Origin: Paenibacillus sp. PCH8 | GTDB taxonomy: Bacteria > Bacillota > Bacilli > Paenibacillales > Paenibacillaceae | Direction of reading: 5' to 3' | Assembly (NCBI RefSeq): GCF_002968835.1 | Contig: NZ_PKQK01000001.1 | Location: 186,001 to 250,000 of the forward strand | Length of the DNA stretch: 64,000 nt | Shown here: piece by piece, positions 18,655 to 29,170 of the stretch | How positions within the stretch are numbered: position 1 is the stretch's first letter | Layout: every line of letters starts with the position of its first letter | Notes under the pieces: generated by a model | The model's database searches: none | What the model was told of the DNA's origin: nothing | Seen by the model: the letters and a program-made list of their open reading frames with translations, nothing else | Translations under genes and position numbers: made by a program

Positions 18655-19887
18655 ATGATGGAGAGCAAAAGTTTTTGGAAAAGCGGGCATAAGCCCACCC
18701 TCTTCGGGGCGTTTATGTATTTTGACATCAGTTTTATGATATGGGGCATGCTTGGTCCACTCGCCGTTGTAATTGCATTGGACTATCCAATGACTCCGCT
18801 GGAAAAGGCTAATCTGGTCGCATTGCCTATACTAGGCGGCTCCATCTTGAGACTTGTACTTGGGTTCATGTCCGATTATATTGGTCCGAAATTGACCGCG
18901 CAGATCGGGATGCTCTTCACCCTGGTTCCTTTGTTACTGGGCTGGCTATGGGTTGATTCCCTGAGCCAACTCTATGTGGTGGCACTCTTGCTGGGTGTGG
19001 CAGGCGCTTCCTTTGCTGCTGCGCTACCTCTGGCGGGCCAGTGGTATGGAAAAGAGCATCAGGGTCTGGCCATGGGTATTGCCGGGGCAGGTAACAGCGG
19101 AACCGTACTCGCGACGTTGTTTGCCAATCGTCTGGCTACCCATTACGGAAGCTGGGAAGTTGTGTTCGGACTTGCTATTATACCGATCGTCATCGTATTT
19201 ATCCTCTTCTCTGTCTTTGCCCGGAATAGTCCTAATCGACCAGAACCCAAGAAATTGTCCCAATACGGAAGTCTGCTTAAACAAAAGGATGCTTGGGTAT
19301 TCTGTGCCTTTTATTGTGTAACCTTTGGTGGCTTCGTTGGATTATGTAACTATCTGACGATCTTCTTCAACACTCAGTATGGACTCTCTCCGGTTCGTGC
19401 CGCAGATATTACCACGTTCTGTGTCATTGCAGGCAGCTTCTTCCGACCCGTCGGGGGTTATCTCGCAGACAAAATTGGCGGAACCCGCATGCTGACCTTC
19501 CTGTACACAGGGGCCTGTATCATGCTAATCGGTGTTTCCTTCATGCCACCACTTCCGGTTGTAGTAATCATGCTGTTCCTCGGCATGATGTGTCTGGGAG
19601 CAGGAAATGGCTCCGTTTTCCAACTGGTTCCCCAACGGTTCGGTAACGAGATCGGTCTAATGACAGGTATTGTAGGTGCCGCTGGTGGATTGGGCGGTTA
19701 TGCATTGCCTCTGATTCTCGGTCAATTGTACAGCAGCTATCAATCCTATACACCCGGCTTTGTCATTCTTAGCCTGATAGCAGCCGCATCCTTGTTCCTC
19801 GTACTCTTCATGCAATCTCGCTGGCGTGTGAGCTGGCTGAGCCGGGGCAACAAAGGCATCGCTGATTCCACATCCCTCTCTTCGTAA
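18655..19887 (+). CDS. nasA: Nitrate transporter, MFS NarK/NasA family
   Basis: A 410-residue major facilitator protein with about twelve membrane helices, which brings nitrate (and possibly nitrite) into the cell. Family marks are the FDISFMIWGMLGPL first helix, the RLVLGFMSDYIGPK loop and two glycine-rich nitrate-signature helices (AGAGNSGTVLATLFA; GAAGGLGGYALPLILG). ATG at 18655 has GAGGAG 10 bases upstream. It diverges from nasBC, and the intervening region carries mirror nitrogen-control boxes, so uptake and reduction are probably induced together under nitrogen limitation. Confidence 0.92.
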   Translation: MMESKSFWKSGHKPTLFGAFMYFDISFMIWGMLGPLAVVIALDYPMTPLEKANLVALPILGGSILRLVLGFMSDYIGPKLTAQIGMLFTLVPLLLGWLWVDSLSQLYVVALLLGVAGASFAAALPLAGQWYGKEHQGLAMGIAGAGNSGTVLATLFANRLATHYGSWEVVFGLAIIPIVIVFILFSVFARNSPNRPEPKKLSQYGSLLKQKDAWVFCAFYCVTFGGFVGLCNYLTIFFNTQYGLSPVRAADITTFCVIAGSFFRPVGGYLADKIGGTRMLTFLYTGACIMLIGVSFMPPLPVVVIMLFLGMMCLGAGNGSVFQLVPQRFGNEIGLMTGIVGAAGGLGGYALPLILGQLYSSYQSYTPGFVILSLIAAASLFLVLFMQSRWRVSWLSRGNKGIADSTSLSS

Positions 19888-19944
19888 GGCGTACAATCAC
19901 TCCGCCGTGAATGTCGGGTACCGTATGTACGGATGATTGATGAG

Positions 19945-19994
19945 TAACCAAAGAAACAGCGTAGCCCCATCGGGCTGCGCTGTTCTTTTGGTTA
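19945..19994. terminator. Bidirectional terminator nasA / fabF
   Basis: TAACCAAAGAAACAGCGTAGCCC pairs with GGGCTGCGCTGTTCTTTTGGTTA around a short loop, with an A-rich left arm and a T-rich right arm. It can end both convergent transcripts. Its right end overlaps the frameshifted fabF stop at 19992, but lies cleanly downstream of the repaired fabF stop at 20011. Confidence 0.8.
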
Positions 19995-21248
19995 AAGTTG
20001 TTCTTTCTGCTTACAATGAATACTTTTGAAGAACAATAACCGCATTATGCCCCCGAAGCCGAAGGAATTAGACATCCCAATCCGCAGCTCTGCTTTTCTT
20101 GCCTCATTAGGTACGTAATCCAGATCACATTCGGGATCACCCTGTTCTTGATTGATGGTTGGAGGAATGATGCCATGCTGCAAGCTTTGAATGAGTGAGA
20201 TCGCCTCTGCTCCACCTGCTGCACCGAGCATATGTCCCGTCATGGATTTGTTTGCCGTAATCGGAACATGATAAGCAGCTGGCCCAAAGAGCTGTTTAAT
20301 TGCTCTCGTCTCGGACAGATCACCGGCTTCCGTACTGGTGGCATGAGCATTAATTACATCTATGTCTTCTGGTCCGATTCGAGCCTCTCGCAGCGCTCCT
20401 TTCATAGCCAGGTATGCCCCCCTGCCTTCCGGATGAGTGGCTACCATATGATACGCGTCTGAGCTGGCACCATATCCAATCACTTCGGCGAGGATATTAG
20501 CTCCTCTTGCCAGCGCATGAGACAGAGATTCTACTACCAGAATTCCGGCACCCTCTGCCATAACAAAACCATCTCGCCCCGCATCAAATGGACGGCTTGC
20601 CGCTTGAAATGCTTCATTTCTTGTCGATAGCGCTGTCGCATTACCGAAGCTTGCCAGGGACACTTCTGTTACAGCTGCCTCTGTTCCTCCAGCAATGATG
20701 ACATCGGCTCCACCATGACGAATCAACCGGAAAGCCTCCCCGATCGCTGTATTGCCAATGGAACAAGCCGTTACTGGCGACAATGTCGGCCCCCAACAAC
20801 CAAACCTCATACTAACCATGGCCGCCGCCATATTGGATATCATCATAGGTACCAATGTTGGGCTGACTCGTGCAGGTCCCCGATCCGACAGGACCTTGCC
20901 TTGTTCCATCAATGTCTGGATGCCGCCTATGCCTGAACCAATATATACACCTACCCGCTCACGGTCCAGTTCGTCCATCACAAGACCCGATTGCAATACA
21001 GCCTGATCCGCAGCAGCAACAGCAAATTGAACAAATCGGTCCATGCGCCTTCCTTCCTTGCGTCCAAATCGCTCTTCACCATCAAAATCGCGAACCACCC
21101 CAGCAATTCTGGTTTTGTACGAAGCTGTATCAAAGTGCTCTATGGGCGATACTCCTGATCTACCCTCAATTAATCCGTTCCAGAATGTATGTACATCGTT
21201 TCCCAAAGGAGAAATGACGCCCATTCCTGTAATGACTACTCGTTCCAT
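19992..21248 (-). CDS. fabF: 3-oxoacyl-ACP synthase II, C-terminus frameshifted
   Basis: Chain-extending condensing enzyme of fatty acid synthesis. The catalytic triad is visible: Cys164 in VTACSIG (numbered from the longer start), His in NAHATST and His in NKSMTGHMLGAAGG. The start MERVVITG has AAGGAGG 6 bases upstream; the ATG two codons earlier overlaps that site. The end reads SFGFGGIMRLLFFK instead of the family's GFGGHNA ending. Adding one C (GGCAT to GGCCAT near 20047) restores HNAVIVLQKYSL and a stop at 20011, 412 residues in all. This probably reflects a sequence error. It may be a paralogue or the main FabF; no other fab genes adjoin it. Confidence 0.88.
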   Translation of the reverse strand: MERVVITGMGVISPLGNDVHTFWNGLIEGRSGVSPIEHFDTASYKTRIAGVVRDFDGEERFGRKEGRRMDRFVQFAVAAADQAVLQSGLVMDELDRERVGVYIGSGIGGIQTLMEQGKVLSDRGPARVSPTLVPMMISNMAAAMVSMRFGCWGPTLSPVTACSIGNTAIGEAFRLIRHGGADVIIAGGTEAAVTEVSLASFGNATALSTRNEAFQAASRPFDAGRDGFVMAEGAGILVVESLSHALARGANILAEVIGYGASSDAYHMVATHPEGRGAYLAMKGALREARIGPEDIDVINAHATSTEAGDLSETRAIKQLFGPAAYHVPITANKSMTGHMLGAAGGAEAISLIQSLQHGIIPPTINQEQGDPECDLDYVPNEARKAELRIGMSNSFGFGGIMRLLFFKSIHCKQKEQL

Positions 21249-21386
21249 GTCCATCCTCCTTCAGCGCCGTTGTCTTGCTTCTTCTTACGCTCTAGAACTA
21301 ATAGTGCCATTCCTGATATCCTATTACAAGTTGTCAATTATAATAGTATAATGACTACCATGATAATGAAGATCGAAGGTGATGGA

Positions 21387-22250
21387 TTGAACTACGATAT
21401 CAGGTTACAGGCCCTGTCCACTTTTTTGAAAACACAGCGTTCCAAAATTTCTCCCGAATCGGTCGGTCTACCTACAGGGAGTCGGCGAAGAACGCCTGGG
21501 CTGCGAAGAGAAGAGGTATCCCAACTGGCAGGTGTAAGCACGACATGGTATACCTGGCTTGAACAAGGTCGGGATATTCAGGTATCCCACTCCGTATTGG
21601 ATAATATAGCTTCAGCTCTTAGGCTCACTGCGGATGAACGTAAGTATCTCTTCTCGCTCGCCATGGAACATCATTCGGAGTTGCCCACGCTTGAAGAAGA
21701 ACCTGTCCAACTTCATCCCTCCTTACAGAAAATCCTGCAGGAGCTTCGATATTGTCCTACGGTGATCTCGGATCGGCGCTGTTACATCGTTGGCTGGAAC
21801 GATGCGGCCCGGCATGTTTTTATGGATTTCGAGCAGATCCCTCCCGAAGAACGGAATATGATCAGTCTGTTATTTGATCGCAAAGAATTTCGTAGACTCG
21901 CGGTGAACTGGGAAGATTTTGTTAGCGGATTTCTAGCGATTTTCCGTGCCTACTATGGTCAGTATGTCGATGATGAATGGTATAATCTATTTCTGGATGA
22001 CATGATGAACAGATATCCGGATTTTCATACCCTCTGGAAACAAAGCAATGTCAGCAGTGCCCCGGATGTATTGATCGAATTCAGACATTCCAAAGCAGGC
22101 AAAATGTTGTTTGACCTGACCTCGTTGCAGGTTCAAGGCAGTTCTGATTTGCGTTGCAGTGTCTACACCCCGGCACCAGAAACGGCCACCGAACGCAAAG
22201 TGATGCGAATGATCGAGCGTGAAGCCGATTCTTATCTTGACAAGCGTTAA
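21387..22250 (+). CDS. XRE-family regulator with MmyB-like sensor domain
   Basis: A 287-residue transcriptional regulator. A helix-turn-helix of the XRE type (RRTPGLRREEVSQLAGVSTTW) is followed by an MmyB-like PAS-related domain (YIVGWNDAARHVFMDFE) thought to bind a fatty acid or small ligand. I choose the TTG at 21387 (MNYDIRLQ) because GAAGG lies 7 bases upstream and two TATAAT-like -10 boxes at 21339-21352 would place earlier ATGs before the transcript start. ATG 21366 is the alternative. It is divergent from fabF, which may be its target. Confidence 0.85.
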   Translation: MNYDIRLQALSTFLKTQRSKISPESVGLPTGSRRRTPGLRREEVSQLAGVSTTWYTWLEQGRDIQVSHSVLDNIASALRLTADERKYLFSLAMEHHSELPTLEEEPVQLHPSLQKILQELRYCPTVISDRRCYIVGWNDAARHVFMDFEQIPPEERNMISLLFDRKEFRRLAVNWEDFVSGFLAIFRAYYGQYVDDEWYNLFLDDMMNRYPDFHTLWKQSNVSSAPDVLIEFRHSKAGKMLFDLTSLQVQGSSDLRCSVYTPAPETATERKVMRMIEREADSYLDKR

Positions 22251-22400
22251 TCCGGAATCATTTCCCTCTTGCCCGAGTCATGTTGAACCTTGACATCCTC
22301 ACGTTGCAAGTATGGCTTATCAGGGTATAAATAATCAGGTATAACAAGTAACCCATGGATCTTAGACCTTCTTTACGAAGTGGATTCAGAAAGGAATATC

Positions 22401-23075
22401 ATGACCAAAGTGCTCATCATAGAGGACGATAACATGTTAGGTGATACATTATCTCTGTATCTGCAAGGTGAGGGATATGATGTTATCCGTGTCGCTAATG
22501 CAAGAGATGGTATTCTACAGCTTCAAGCGCAGCCTGATATTATGCTTCTTGACTTGATGCTCCCTGATTCGGGAGATAAAAATCCTTGTTCTCTCATGCG
22601 CCAGCATACCCGAATTCCCATCATCGTTATCTCTTCGTTAACCGAAGTCTCGGAACGAATTCAATCATTGACAGACGGGGCCGATGACTATGTGTGCAAG
22701 CCATTCAGCATGCAAGAGTTGAAGGCACGTATTGAGGCTGTATTGCGTCGTTACGTATTATTGAACAGCTCTGTCGTCCCTGAACAGGAATCCGGAATTT
22801 CTCTTGATCTGGCTCGAAGAACAATCATGTTAAATAACCGAAGAGTGGAAACTACGTTTTCGGAATTTGAGATCATGAAGCTGTTCGTGCTCAATCCTGG
22901 CAAGGTATATAGTCGTTATGCCCTGATTGAAGCCATTCGTGGTATTGATGCCTATATTAATGATCGTACCATTGATGTGCACATTACCAAGCTCCGCAAA
23001 AAGATTGAGGACAATCCAAAAACCCCCCAATATATTCAAACGATCTGGGGGGTAGGATATAAGTTCACACCGTAA
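22401..23075 (+). CDS. OmpR-family response regulator
   Basis: A 224-residue response regulator. The receiver domain (about 1-120) has the acidic pocket IEDD, phospho-acceptor Asp51 in LLDLMLPD, the switch Ser in VISS and Lys in CKPF. The C-terminal winged helix ends YIQTIWGVGYKF, as in OmpR/PhoB proteins. Start at MTKVLII follows AAAGGA. A large hybrid histidine kinase converges on it with 21 bp between stops, so the pair could be cognate, but convergent arrangement is unusual for a two-component system. Confidence 0.92.
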   Translation: MTKVLIIEDDNMLGDTLSLYLQGEGYDVIRVANARDGILQLQAQPDIMLLDLMLPDSGDKNPCSLMRQHTRIPIIVISSLTEVSERIQSLTDGADDYVCKPFSMQELKARIEAVLRRYVLLNSSVVPEQESGISLDLARRTIMLNNRRVETTFSEFEIMKLFVLNPGKVYSRYALIEAIRGIDAYINDRTIDVHITKLRKKIEDNPKTPQYIQTIWGVGYKFTP

Positions 23076-23096
23076 AATAAAACAACTTCAACCAGG

Positions 23097-26000
23097 TCAC
23101 CATGGCAGGGACCCCGTGATGATGTCAATCTCCTGTTGCACCTTCTCCAATATCGAACTCAGTTCCTCTTCTTCCAATAATGGACGGGACAAGAGTGAAT
23201 CCAAATGAAGAACCGGACGCAACAGGTCCACTGCGTGCAGATTAGCAGCAACTCCCCGGAGGGAATGAACGCTACGGATCGCATCAGCAATCTGCTGATC
23301 CTGAAGCTGAATTTCCAGTTTTCTCTGAAACAAGTTATACTCCATTTTGAATTTTGTAAGCGCATATTGCAGCAGATGCAACTTCCCATCCATCTGCCTG
23401 ATGGCCTTATCTGCATCTATACCCCTGATCTCTCGCACTCCTTTAAGATCAATCCATGTGGCGAGTATGTCTGTAATCTGCTGTTCCTGAATGGGTTTAG
23501 TCAGGACGGCATTCATTCCGGCTGAAAGACATAACTCATGGTCCCTTTTTAAACCATTGGCTGTAAGCGCAATGATGGGTGTTCGATCATATTTTCTCAT
23601 CTTGCGAATATGCCTTACCGTATCTATTCCGTTCATTTCAGGCATATACAGGTCCATTAGGATCAGTTCCCATGCTTGTTCGCTCAGTTTCTCCAGAACC
23701 TCTACACCACTTCCCGCCAGCGTCACATCGTATCCCATTTGTTGGAGCATTGCGCGAATAGCCAGTTGATTGATTTCGTGATCTTCGGCAATCAGAATAT
23801 GTCCTTTATGGTGAAGTGAATAGGGTTGGTAACCTTCTTCCATTCGATTTTTCTCCAGTGGTCCTTCACCCTGAAGTGCAAGTATAACTTCGAACAACCC
23901 CAGACGTGTAATAGGTTTGACCATCATGATATCCGGACGATTGGTATTCTCCTCACTCCACAGGGCATTTTCACTGAATGCATGGGTATAACCGATCACC
24001 TGGATTTTCGTTCGATCCAATGGCTCCATCAAACTGTCCCATGATGAACCGTTACATGTATTCACTGCATCCATATCCAACATCATCAACTTCGAACTTG
24101 CCCCATCTGCATCGGGATTACACCAATCGGTCTGCATCATCTCGTCCAAGGAGGTATACAGATCCGGCTTCATCCCGAATGAATGGAGCATCTGCTTCAG
24201 ATTCGCGCCCATTCGTGTATCCCTCTCAATGATCACCACTTCATTCGCAGAATATAGAAGAGGATATGTGGACAGGAAAGAGCTCTCTTCCACATCTGCA
24301 AGCTCAAATATCAAATCAAATGAAAACAGGCTATACTCTCCCTCCACACTGTCCACTTGCAAACGTCCTCCCAAAGAGGTTACCAGCAGGTAACAAATGA
24401 CCAACCCCAGTCCGGAACCACCATGTGATCGATACGTTGAAGGGGCAACCTGAGTAAATGGGACAAAAAGCCGTTCCAATTGCTCTGGTGAAATTCCGAT
24501 TCCCGTGTCCTCTATTGCAAAATGAACCTGAACTCGCTCCGCTTCCAATGAAATTACCTCTACCTGCAATGTCACATATCCCTGCTCTGTAAATTTAATA
24601 GCATTACACAGCAGATTCAATAATACCTGTTCTATTCGGAACGGGTCACCTAATATCGTTAACGGCAGATCGGGGTCCGTTATAAAAATCACTTCTATGC
24701 TCTTTTTTCCAAGCGCCACACTAATCTGATCTGCCACTCGTTTGAATACGCCCTCTGGTGAAAAGGAGACATTCTCCAAGATTAACTTGCCTGCCTCGAT
24801 TTTTGAGAAATCAAGAATATCATTCACAAGGGTAAGCAAGGATTGCGAAGAAGCATTGATTTTACTCAGATAATCCATTTGTTGTGAGGTTAGTTCTGTC
24901 CGTTGAAGCAATAATGAAAAGCCGATGATGCCATTCAGCGGGGTACGAATCTCGTGACTCATGAATGCAAGAAACTCACTTTTGGCTTGGCTTGCTTTAT
25001 CGGCCTTAACCCGTCTGTACTGATCCGACATATCATGAAAGACTGCCTTAATTTTCTCTGTGGAGTTCGTCGCCCTAACAGGGTATAAGTGAATCCGAAC
25101 GTGACGCTCATAGCCCTCTCCAATGATAAAGGTCAATTCAGCTTCCTGAGCGACATTATGATGTAATGCTTTTTGTAAAAGTAAAGTCCAACTCTCGGGT
25201 TTTTCAATAAACAGCACCTCAACCAGTTGACGACCGATCACCTGCTCCTTATCCAGGTCGAGAACATCCAGAAATTTCTGATTAACCGATGCAATACGTT
25301 GATGGCCATCAAACCCGACAAACCAGTCTGCGGACACTCGCTCAAGTACCTTATACCGCTCTTCACTTTCCTGAATCCTCCGTTTCACTGCCCTGTGCTC
25401 CGTAATATCAAGCCCATACCCGATGACATACTTCACCACGCCCTCTTCTCGCAGAGGGTTAAGCTTCACCAGTGAATAATATCCCCCATGTTCAATTTCA
25501 TAAAAGAAAGACTCCCCCTGCCATGCCCGGTTAAACTGCATTCGCAGAAACTCGATCTTCTCCTGAGGCAGAATGTTCAAGTTGCCCAATTGGTGATCTT
25601 GCTTCAGACTGCTCATATCTAATCCCAGTCGAGAGAGCATCTCTCCTTCAAGTAGAAGATATTCGAATGTTCCATTCAGTTTCCGGATTTTAAAAGTAAA
25701 CCCAGGCTGCATGCGAAGCATCTCCAGCATTTCCTGATCCCTTTGAATGACTATGTGCCTGTATCGATGATTCTGGTTCAGATAGTACAAGAACTGTACA
25801 ACCGCCAGAAGGCAAATACATTGACATAGCAGAAGGAGTCCCAGAATAGGGAGAGCAGGCGAATATACCTTTACCACAATCAACAAATTAACAGAGAACT
25901 GAAGCAATGCCCCCAATAACCACTTGAATCTAAATCTCTTGGTGTACCTAAATATCAAACATAGGGTACTAACAAACAACAGCTCGTTAATCGCATAATG

Positions 26001-26333
26001 CCAGTTCTCAAATAAGGGATTTATCCCTATATTGAGCCGGAAAAACCACATGAATGCAAACGTAGCAAAAACGGATATACTCCCACCAAAATAAGCTGCG
26101 AGCAGATATACGATAGATCTGAAATTCATTAATGTACCATCGCTAAGTTTAATGGAGAAATAATATAACGCCGTGCCCAGCATACTCAGTGTAATCCCCA
26201 TAATTATTCGAGTGGTGATGGAAGAAGTACGTGTAGCGCTCGTTTGGTTCAAGTAGTGATGAATCAGGAAAACAAAAATCAAAATCAGCGTATAATTTAA
26301 TACCAGATCGCGTAGCAAAAGGTCACCGTCCAC
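23097..26333 (-). CDS. Membrane hybrid sensor histidine kinase
   Basis: A 1078-residue kinase. In order: five or six N-terminal membrane helices of 5TMR-LYT-like look (about 10-190), two PAS domains (about 205-420), a HisKA domain with His460 in [12 protein letters not shown], an HATPase domain ([22 protein letters not shown]), a degenerate receiver without a clear phospho-Asp motif (about 700-820), a second receiver with Asp894 in [11 protein letters not shown], and a C-terminal Hpt domain with His1023 in SVHSLRG. It thus holds a full phosphorelay in one chain. The GTG start has no strong ribosome site. The signal is unknown. Confidence 0.9.
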   Translation of the reverse strand: MDGDLLLRDLVLNYTLILIFVFLIHHYLNQTSATRTSSITTRIIMGITLSMLGTALYYFSIKLSDGTLMNFRSIVYLLAAYFGGSISVFATFAFMWFFRLNIGINPLFENWHYAINELLFVSTLCLIFRYTKRFRFKWLLGALLQFSVNLLIVVKVYSPALPILGLLLLCQCICLLAVVQFLYYLNQNHRYRHIVIQRDQEMLEMLRMQPGFTFKIRKLNGTFEYLLLEGEMLSRLGLDMSSLKQDHQLGNLNILPQEKIEFLRMQFNRAWQGESFFYEIEHGGYYSLVKLNPLREEGVVKYVIGYGLDITEHRAVKRRIQESEERYKVLERVSADWFVGFDGHQRIASVNQKFLDVLDLDKEQVIGRQLVEVLFIEKPESWTLLLQKALHHNVAQEAELTFIIGEGYERHVRIHLYPVRATNSTEKIKAVFHDMSDQYRRVKADKASQAKSEFLAFMSHEIRTPLNGIIGFSLLLQRTELTSQQMDYLSKINASSQSLLTLVNDILDFSKIEAGKLILENVSFSPEGVFKRVADQISVALGKKSIEVIFITDPDLPLTILGDPFRIEQVLLNLLCNAIKFTEQGYVTLQVEVISLEAERVQVHFAIEDTGIGISPEQLERLFVPFTQVAPSTYRSHGGSGLGLVICYLLVTSLGGRLQVDSVEGEYSLFSFDLIFELADVEESSFLSTYPLLYSANEVVIIERDTRMGANLKQMLHSFGMKPDLYTSLDEMMQTDWCNPDADGASSKLMMLDMDAVNTCNGSSWDSLMEPLDRTKIQVIGYTHAFSENALWSEENTNRPDIMMVKPITRLGLFEVILALQGEGPLEKNRMEEGYQPYSLHHKGHILIAEDHEINQLAIRAMLQQMGYDVTLAGSGVEVLEKLSEQAWELILMDLYMPEMNGIDTVRHIRKMRKYDRTPIIALTANGLKRDHELCLSAGMNAVLTKPIQEQQITDILATWIDLKGVREIRGIDADKAIRQMDGKLHLLQYALTKFKMEYNLFQRKLEIQLQDQQIADAIRSVHSLRGVAANLHAVDLLRPVLHLDSLLSRPLLEEEELSSILEKVQQEIDIITGSLPW

Positions 26334-26518
26334 ATTACGACTTCAGGTTTTCATGCATTCGATGAATTTTGCCGTATTCACGGTTGCAGTTCCCCAGTAA
26401 TACAAATCATAGTATGTCAGGCTCCCTTATTCAATTGACGATATTGACCTTTTTTATTGTAAATAACTAACCCTTTCAGCTAACATACACGTTTCGCCAA
26501 GAAACACTATTTACTTCA

Positions 26519-26821
26519 TTAAAGATCATCATTAAAAATACTGATATAAAAAAGAGAATCATCCAAACAGACCGATGTGATCGTAACTTGGGCTTCCCAC
26601 ACTTCCTGATTAGCCTTCATCAGTTTGGCTACACCAGACCAAGTTTGGTTTCCTCTCCAGTGCGCATCCATCAGTAATCGGGCAGGATGACCTATCGTGC
26701 TGTCCCGTGAGAATCCTGTTTTGGAAGCATAAACAGAATTCACATCCAGAATCACACCATCTTCATCTGTAATCATAACCGCATCTGTTAGCAGTAAGAA
26801 GGCTTTGAGTTCTAGTTGCAT
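26519..26821 (-). CDS. Stand-alone PAS-domain protein
   Basis: A 100-residue protein that is a single PAS domain: TDAVMITDEDGVILDVNSVYASKTGFSRDSTIGHPARLL followed by a beta segment, written here only as landmarks TDAVMITDEDG and NSVYASKTGFS. Nothing else is attached, and the end (DSLFYISIFNDDL) completes the fold. I start at MQLEL, preceded by AGAGGGAG. It follows a chemoreceptor gene by about 70 bp on the same strand, so it could be a soluble sensor or adaptor tied to chemotaxis; this is inference. Confidence 0.7.
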   Translation of the reverse strand: MQLELKAFLLLTDAVMITDEDGVILDVNSVYASKTGFSRDSTIGHPARLLMDAHWRGNQTWSGVAKLMKANQEVWEAQVTITSVCLDDSLFYISIFNDDL

Positions 26822-26892
26822 GGCTGTCCACTCCCTCTGATGAAACATGATGTGAAGCCATTCTTATGAGATCATCTCTGCTACACTCACGT

Positions 26893-28890
26893 TTAATGCT
26901 TAAACTGTCGAATAAGGCTCTGCAATTGTTCAGCCAAGGATGACAGGCCTCGTGCCGAGGCAGAAATCTGCTCCATTGCTGCCCGTTGCTCTTCTGAGGA
27001 AGCAGCCACCTCTTCAGCGGTCGCGGCGTTGCCCGATGCAATGCCTGCAAGCTCACTGGAAACAGCGGATATTTCCTGTACACCTGCCGTGATCTCTTGC
27101 GAAGTCGCTGCGATCTCTTCAATCTGGGGTGTTGTTTCCCGCATACTGTCCAGAATGCGCTCGAACTTCCGAATCGCCTCTGTTGAGATCTCCATGCCTT
27201 CTCCAACCTCGGTTGTCACCTTCTCCATCATGCGAACGGAAGCAGCCATATCTTCCTGCACCGCTGTAGTCAGCACCGTAATTTCGTTAACGGACTGCCC
27301 GGACTGCTCTGCCAATTTGCGAACCTCTCCTGCTACAACGGCGAATCCATTTCCATGCGTACCTGCACGTGCAGCTTCAATGGATGCGTTAAGCGCGAGC
27401 AGATTGGTCTGCTTGGCGATATTTCCGATTAACTCCGTGATGGCTGAAATTTGATGTGATCGTTCATATAATGCCTGAATCATCTGATTCGTCTGCACAA
27501 CTGTTTCTTGAATGGAGTGCATCTGACTCACCGTCTGCTTAATGCTGTTGCCACCTTCTTCAGCTTGTACGGTCGTATGTTTAGCCAAATCAGCGACTTG
27601 TATGGAACGTTCAGCGATCCGTGTAATTCCAATAGTGATTTCATTCATCGCTTCATGGTTATGTTCGATACCGCTAGTCTGCTTCTCGGCACCGTTCGCA
27701 ATTTCCTGAATGGCTCGTGCTACCTGCTCACTGGCTGCACTGGTGGATTCGGCACTCTGAGTCATTTCATCCGAAGAGGTCACGACCTGTCCGGCGCTGT
27801 TCGCCACATGCTGAATCAGTACACGCAGATTGTGCTGCATTTTACCAAAAGCATCACTTAGTTCACCAATTTCATCATTACTGGCACTTGCAATCGTCTG
27901 GGTCAGGTCCCCTTCACTCACCATGATCGCCTGATCCTTCAACTGACGGATCGGTTTGATGATGGAACGCATCACCAGCCAGATAATCACAATACCGACA
28001 ACGAGACAGGAAACAATAACAATAAGCATTCGATTCAGAATGGGCGCAGCCGCTTCGTCTACTTCAGAAGAGAACAGGGTACCCGCGACCTTCCATCCTG
28101 TGGATGCATTCGTAGCATAATACATGACTTTATCCACTTCATCAAAGGTATAGTTGAAGTTACCCGATTCATTCTCATACACTTGGGTCCAAAAATCTCC
28201 TGTTGCTTCTGTTCCAGGTTGTAACGTTGGATGATAGATGTACTTCTCACTGGCATCCAACAGAATCAGATATCCCTGTTCTCCAACTTTAATTCCGCTT
28301 ACCAAGGTACTGATATTCGTCAGATTCAGATCCAGTTCAATTACGCCCGATTGATCCGCCAGCGCCTTGGCAATGGTAATCGTAACTTCATTGGTCTCGG
28401 CTGAAATATAGGGATCTGTGACAATCACCTGCTCGGGATTCCCGATGGCTTTCGTGTACCAAGGTCTGGTTCGAGGATCGTAACCTTCAGGCATTTCTGC
28501 ATCGGAAGACATCAGATACACCCCTTCTTCTGTCCCCAAGCCTATCGTAATAATATCTGTGTTCAACACAGCATATCTCTTCAATTCGTCCACGATTCGA
28601 ACCCCGGCATCATCCTCACGTAGATCCCCTGAGAGTGTGCTTGCATAGTGTTCAATATGACTACGCTTGGTATTGATCGAAAGATCGATAATCGCACTGG
28701 CAAGATTCACATTTTCCATCGCACTATGTATGATTTGCTTTTCAACTTCACCTTTCGCACTGTTATACGATATCACCCCAATACTTAACGAAGGAATAAC
28801 CAGGAAAATAATAAAAGACACCACCAGCTTCGCCTTGAAGTTTTTATGGATCTTATTGAACCATGTCGATTTGCTATTTTTTCGGGACAA
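26893..28890 (-). CDS. Methyl-accepting chemotaxis protein, Cache type
   Basis: A 665-residue chemoreceptor. A membrane helix at about 17-38 is followed by an extracellular double-Cache domain (about 40-280, with [12 protein letters not shown]), a second membrane helix (about 283-305), a HAMP domain and the cytoplasmic signalling rod. The hairpin tip, with [21 protein letters not shown], is the CheA/CheW contact region. The start is TTG with GAGG about 9 bases upstream. Ligand unknown; Cache domains of this type often bind amino or organic acids. Confidence 0.92.
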   Translation of the reverse strand: MSRKNSKSTWFNKIHKNFKAKLVVSFIIFLVIPSLSIGVISYNSAKGEVEKQIIHSAMENVNLASAIIDLSINTKRSHIEHYASTLSGDLREDDAGVRIVDELKRYAVLNTDIITIGLGTEEGVYLMSSDAEMPEGYDPRTRPWYTKAIGNPEQVIVTDPYISAETNEVTITIAKALADQSGVIELDLNLTNISTLVSGIKVGEQGYLILLDASEKYIYHPTLQPGTEATGDFWTQVYENESGNFNYTFDEVDKVMYYATNASTGWKVAGTLFSSEVDEAAAPILNRMLIVIVSCLVVGIVIIWLVMRSIIKPIRQLKDQAIMVSEGDLTQTIASASNDEIGELSDAFGKMQHNLRVLIQHVANSAGQVVTSSDEMTQSAESTSAASEQVARAIQEIANGAEKQTSGIEHNHEAMNEITIGITRIAERSIQVADLAKHTTVQAEEGGNSIKQTVSQMHSIQETVVQTNQMIQALYERSHQISAITELIGNIAKQTNLLALNASIEAARAGTHGNGFAVVAGEVRKLAEQSGQSVNEITVLTTAVQEDMAASVRMMEKVTTEVGEGMEISTEAIRKFERILDSMRETTPQIEEIAATSQEITAGVQEISAVSSELAGIASGNAATAEEVAASSEEQRAAMEQISASARGLSSLAEQLQSLIRQFKH

Positions 28891-29119
28891 ATTTCTCTAC
28901 CTCTTCCAGATTAGTTTATCGTCCTACATCTTCCATTTCTCATCTCTTTAAAGACAACTATCATGTCGAAAAAACGCTTAAATATCTCTAGATTTATCAT
29001 TCTATAGAACTAATTTGATACCAATTATACGGACAAACTATTAAATAAAGTTAATCAGGGATATATCCAAATTGTTAAGTTTCTAAATAGTTGTTAACAC
29101 GCCTAAAGAATCCCATAAT

Positions 29120-29149
29120 AAAAGATCCGAGCACTATCGCTCAGATCTT
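29120..29149 (-). terminator. Terminator after metQ
   Basis: On the minus strand AAGATCTGAGC pairs with GCTCGGATCTT across six bases and is followed by TTATTATGGGATTCTTT. It lies about 20 bp after the metQ stop. Confidence 0.8.
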
Positions 29150-29170
29150 CATGAAATATCAAACACTTAT

